DNA from: Apostichopus japonicus
Lineage: Eukaryota > Echinodermata > Holothuroidea > Aspidochirotida > Stichopodidae
Reading direction: 5' to 3'
Assembly: GCF_037975245.1 (NCBI RefSeq)
Contig: NC_092569.1
Location: forward strand, 35,192,668-35,256,667
DNA: 64,000 bases
Every line of letters starts with the position of its first letter. The first letter of the stretch is position 1. The translations under genes were made by a program, and so were the position numbers. The notes under the pieces are model-generated. The model did no database searches and was not told the origin of the DNA. It saw nothing but the letters and a program-made list of their open reading frames with translations. This document shows positions 62,690 through 64,000 of this stretch, in pieces.

Positions 62690-64000
62690 TAAACATCTAT
62701 CACCAAGAATATTCCAACTTAACCAAAAATAGCTATTAAACTGTCTATTTCACCCACAGTGCTAAAAAAGATAGACTCTTTGGGAGCCAGCACATGTATT
62801 CCTAGAAAAAAAGGACAACACAAAAAAATTACTTAGTTTCAGGAAAAAAACCGGTCACACCCAAGTACTAGTTTTGAGGCAAACCTGAGAGAGGGAACAA
62901 GGGGGTGCCCCCACCCCTCTTGAGAAATTTGGGTTTCTAGTTGTGTATTTGAAATTTGCTCAAGTTCTGGGAAAATGTGGAAGGAGACATAATCTGCCCC
63001 TCTCCCAACCCTCATAGTCCCACCAGTGGGTTTGTTTGTGTTTTAACCATACAAAGCTGGTAATGAGCTTTAACAACACCAGCTCCTATTCTTTATTTAC
63101 AAGGGGGGGGGGGGGCACTGTCTCATTTAAGTGTTAATGTATGTGTTGTTGAAAAATTATGAAATGTTTACCAATTGTACACATATACTGTCACATTGTT
63201 GTAACAAGCTAACTGTACATTATGATATCTTTTTGTACTGGCATTGCCCCTTCAAGAGTATAGTGAGCAGAATTTGACCACAAAATGTCTGCCGTGTCAA
63301 GTATTTTATACCCCGATATTGAGCCTCTCAACTCAGACAGACCAGGTCCCTGGGAGTAGTGGTTTCATGTTTAGGTAATTTTGGTTACTTGTAGGAAGTA
63401 AGATTTCTAAATGCCAAAAATACGTGCAAAACTTGGGAGAGGATGTCAAAAGATTTTAAAAAAACACACACAATTTGATCAGCATATACCTGAAGTGGAT
63501 TCAAACTCATGAAATATGTAACTCTGCTTTGTTGCCTGCTGAATCGTTTAGCAAAATTTGAAGATGCGTCAATTACGAAGGTGCGTCAATTATGATGCCT
63601 TACTAATTTACACATTGATCGCTTTGCCAATTGTCATACAAAATTTCTATCATAGGATTAGCCTTTTTTTTTTCTATATCAAGTCACATTAAGTGCTCAA
63701 AAGTTTGATATTCTTCTTGGAAAGTGAGTGGCTTAATGTTATCTGTTGGTGGACTTGAACCACCTGCTGAATAAATTCCGCATCACCTGAAGAGATTTTT
63801 ATCATGGCCAAACAAATTCCAGAGAAGAAATCATTTGATTAGCCGAAAGTTCACTGGCACCTTGCATATTGAATAACCTACAACGAGGCTTCTAATCATT
63901 GGGTCTCTAAACCAACCTTTTGACTGAGCTCTTCTGCGCAACTTCCATTCCTAATCCAGCAAAACGAATATGCACCGTGTGATATGGTTGTGTCTAATGT
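62690..64000. repeat. Inverted copy of the segmental-duplication right part
   Basis: Reverse complement of 35074-36382 and therefore also of about 2934-4058. This gives three copies of the segment in the window, two direct and one inverted. The homopolymer C/G run differs in length among copies (3632-3645, 35956-35966, 63103-63115). Confidence 0.9.

Larger units (their letters stand above)
49855..64000 (-). repeat. Right arm of the giant palindrome (truncated by window end)
   Basis: Reverse complement of 35074-49292. It ends at the window edge in the middle of the segment that in the left arm is the copy-2-specific insertion of the segmental duplication, so the arm very likely continues. It is 73 bp shorter than its partner: 120 bp less (CCCT)n, about 42 bp more TA, and a few single-base indels. 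Confidence 0.97.

Overview
This is AT-rich, intron-containing animal DNA with abundant microsatellites, decayed transposons and vertebrate-style splice sites (GTAAGT/GTGAGT donors, pyrimidine-rich AG acceptors). The recognisable genes are secreted fibrinogen-related proteins (FREPs) with TIL, TILa-like and EGF-like modules. Frequent TAGGCCTA-type low complexity and a SINE-like repeat ending in (ATT)n fit a marine invertebrate deuterostome. An echinoderm, perhaps a sea cucumber, is my best guess, but no marker in the window proves it.

Layout. Positions 1-4058 are one copy of a segmental duplication; the other copy is 31896-36382, in the same orientation. Each copy carries a minus-strand 66-nt signal-peptide exon (291-356 and 32187-32252). 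Leftward from the second one lies a minus-strand FREP locus: a short exon 2 (23705-23735), two exons for the first two-thirds of a fibrinogen C-terminal (FBG) domain (22672-22844, 22036-22300), a TIL exon (20947-21158), two tandemly duplicated TILa/EGF exons (20286-20495, 19502-19711), a third TILa/EGF unit fused to an FBG start (18613-18918), a second FBG middle exon (18089-18350) and one FBG C-terminal exon with the stop codon (15802-16136). All splice phases agree. One promoter could therefore give a short FBG-only protein and a long TIL-(TILa-EGF)x3-FBG protein sharing signal peptide and last exon. The locus may belong to a tandem FREP array, because the first signal exon points out of the window to the left. 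Positions 4059-15500 hold no convincing gene, only repeats, including an older diverged copy (8570-10265) of part of the segmental duplication.

From 35074 to the window end the sequence is a giant, nearly perfect palindrome. Arm 35074-49292 and arm 49855-64000 are inverted copies around a 562-bp unique spacer, and they differ mainly in two microsatellite lengths and scattered single bases. Each arm carries a 5.47-kb P-element-like DNA transposon with about 90-bp imperfect TIRs, an 8-bp target duplication and a decayed transposase remnant; a MITE-like element; a cluster of AGATATC motifs; a truncated Ty3/gypsy-type LTR plus gag; a decayed LINE reverse transcriptase fragment; a very long (CCCT)n tract; a foldback element; and a TA tract. 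No intact host gene is recognised in the palindrome. It could be a real young inverted duplication or an assembly that joined two haplotypes head to head.
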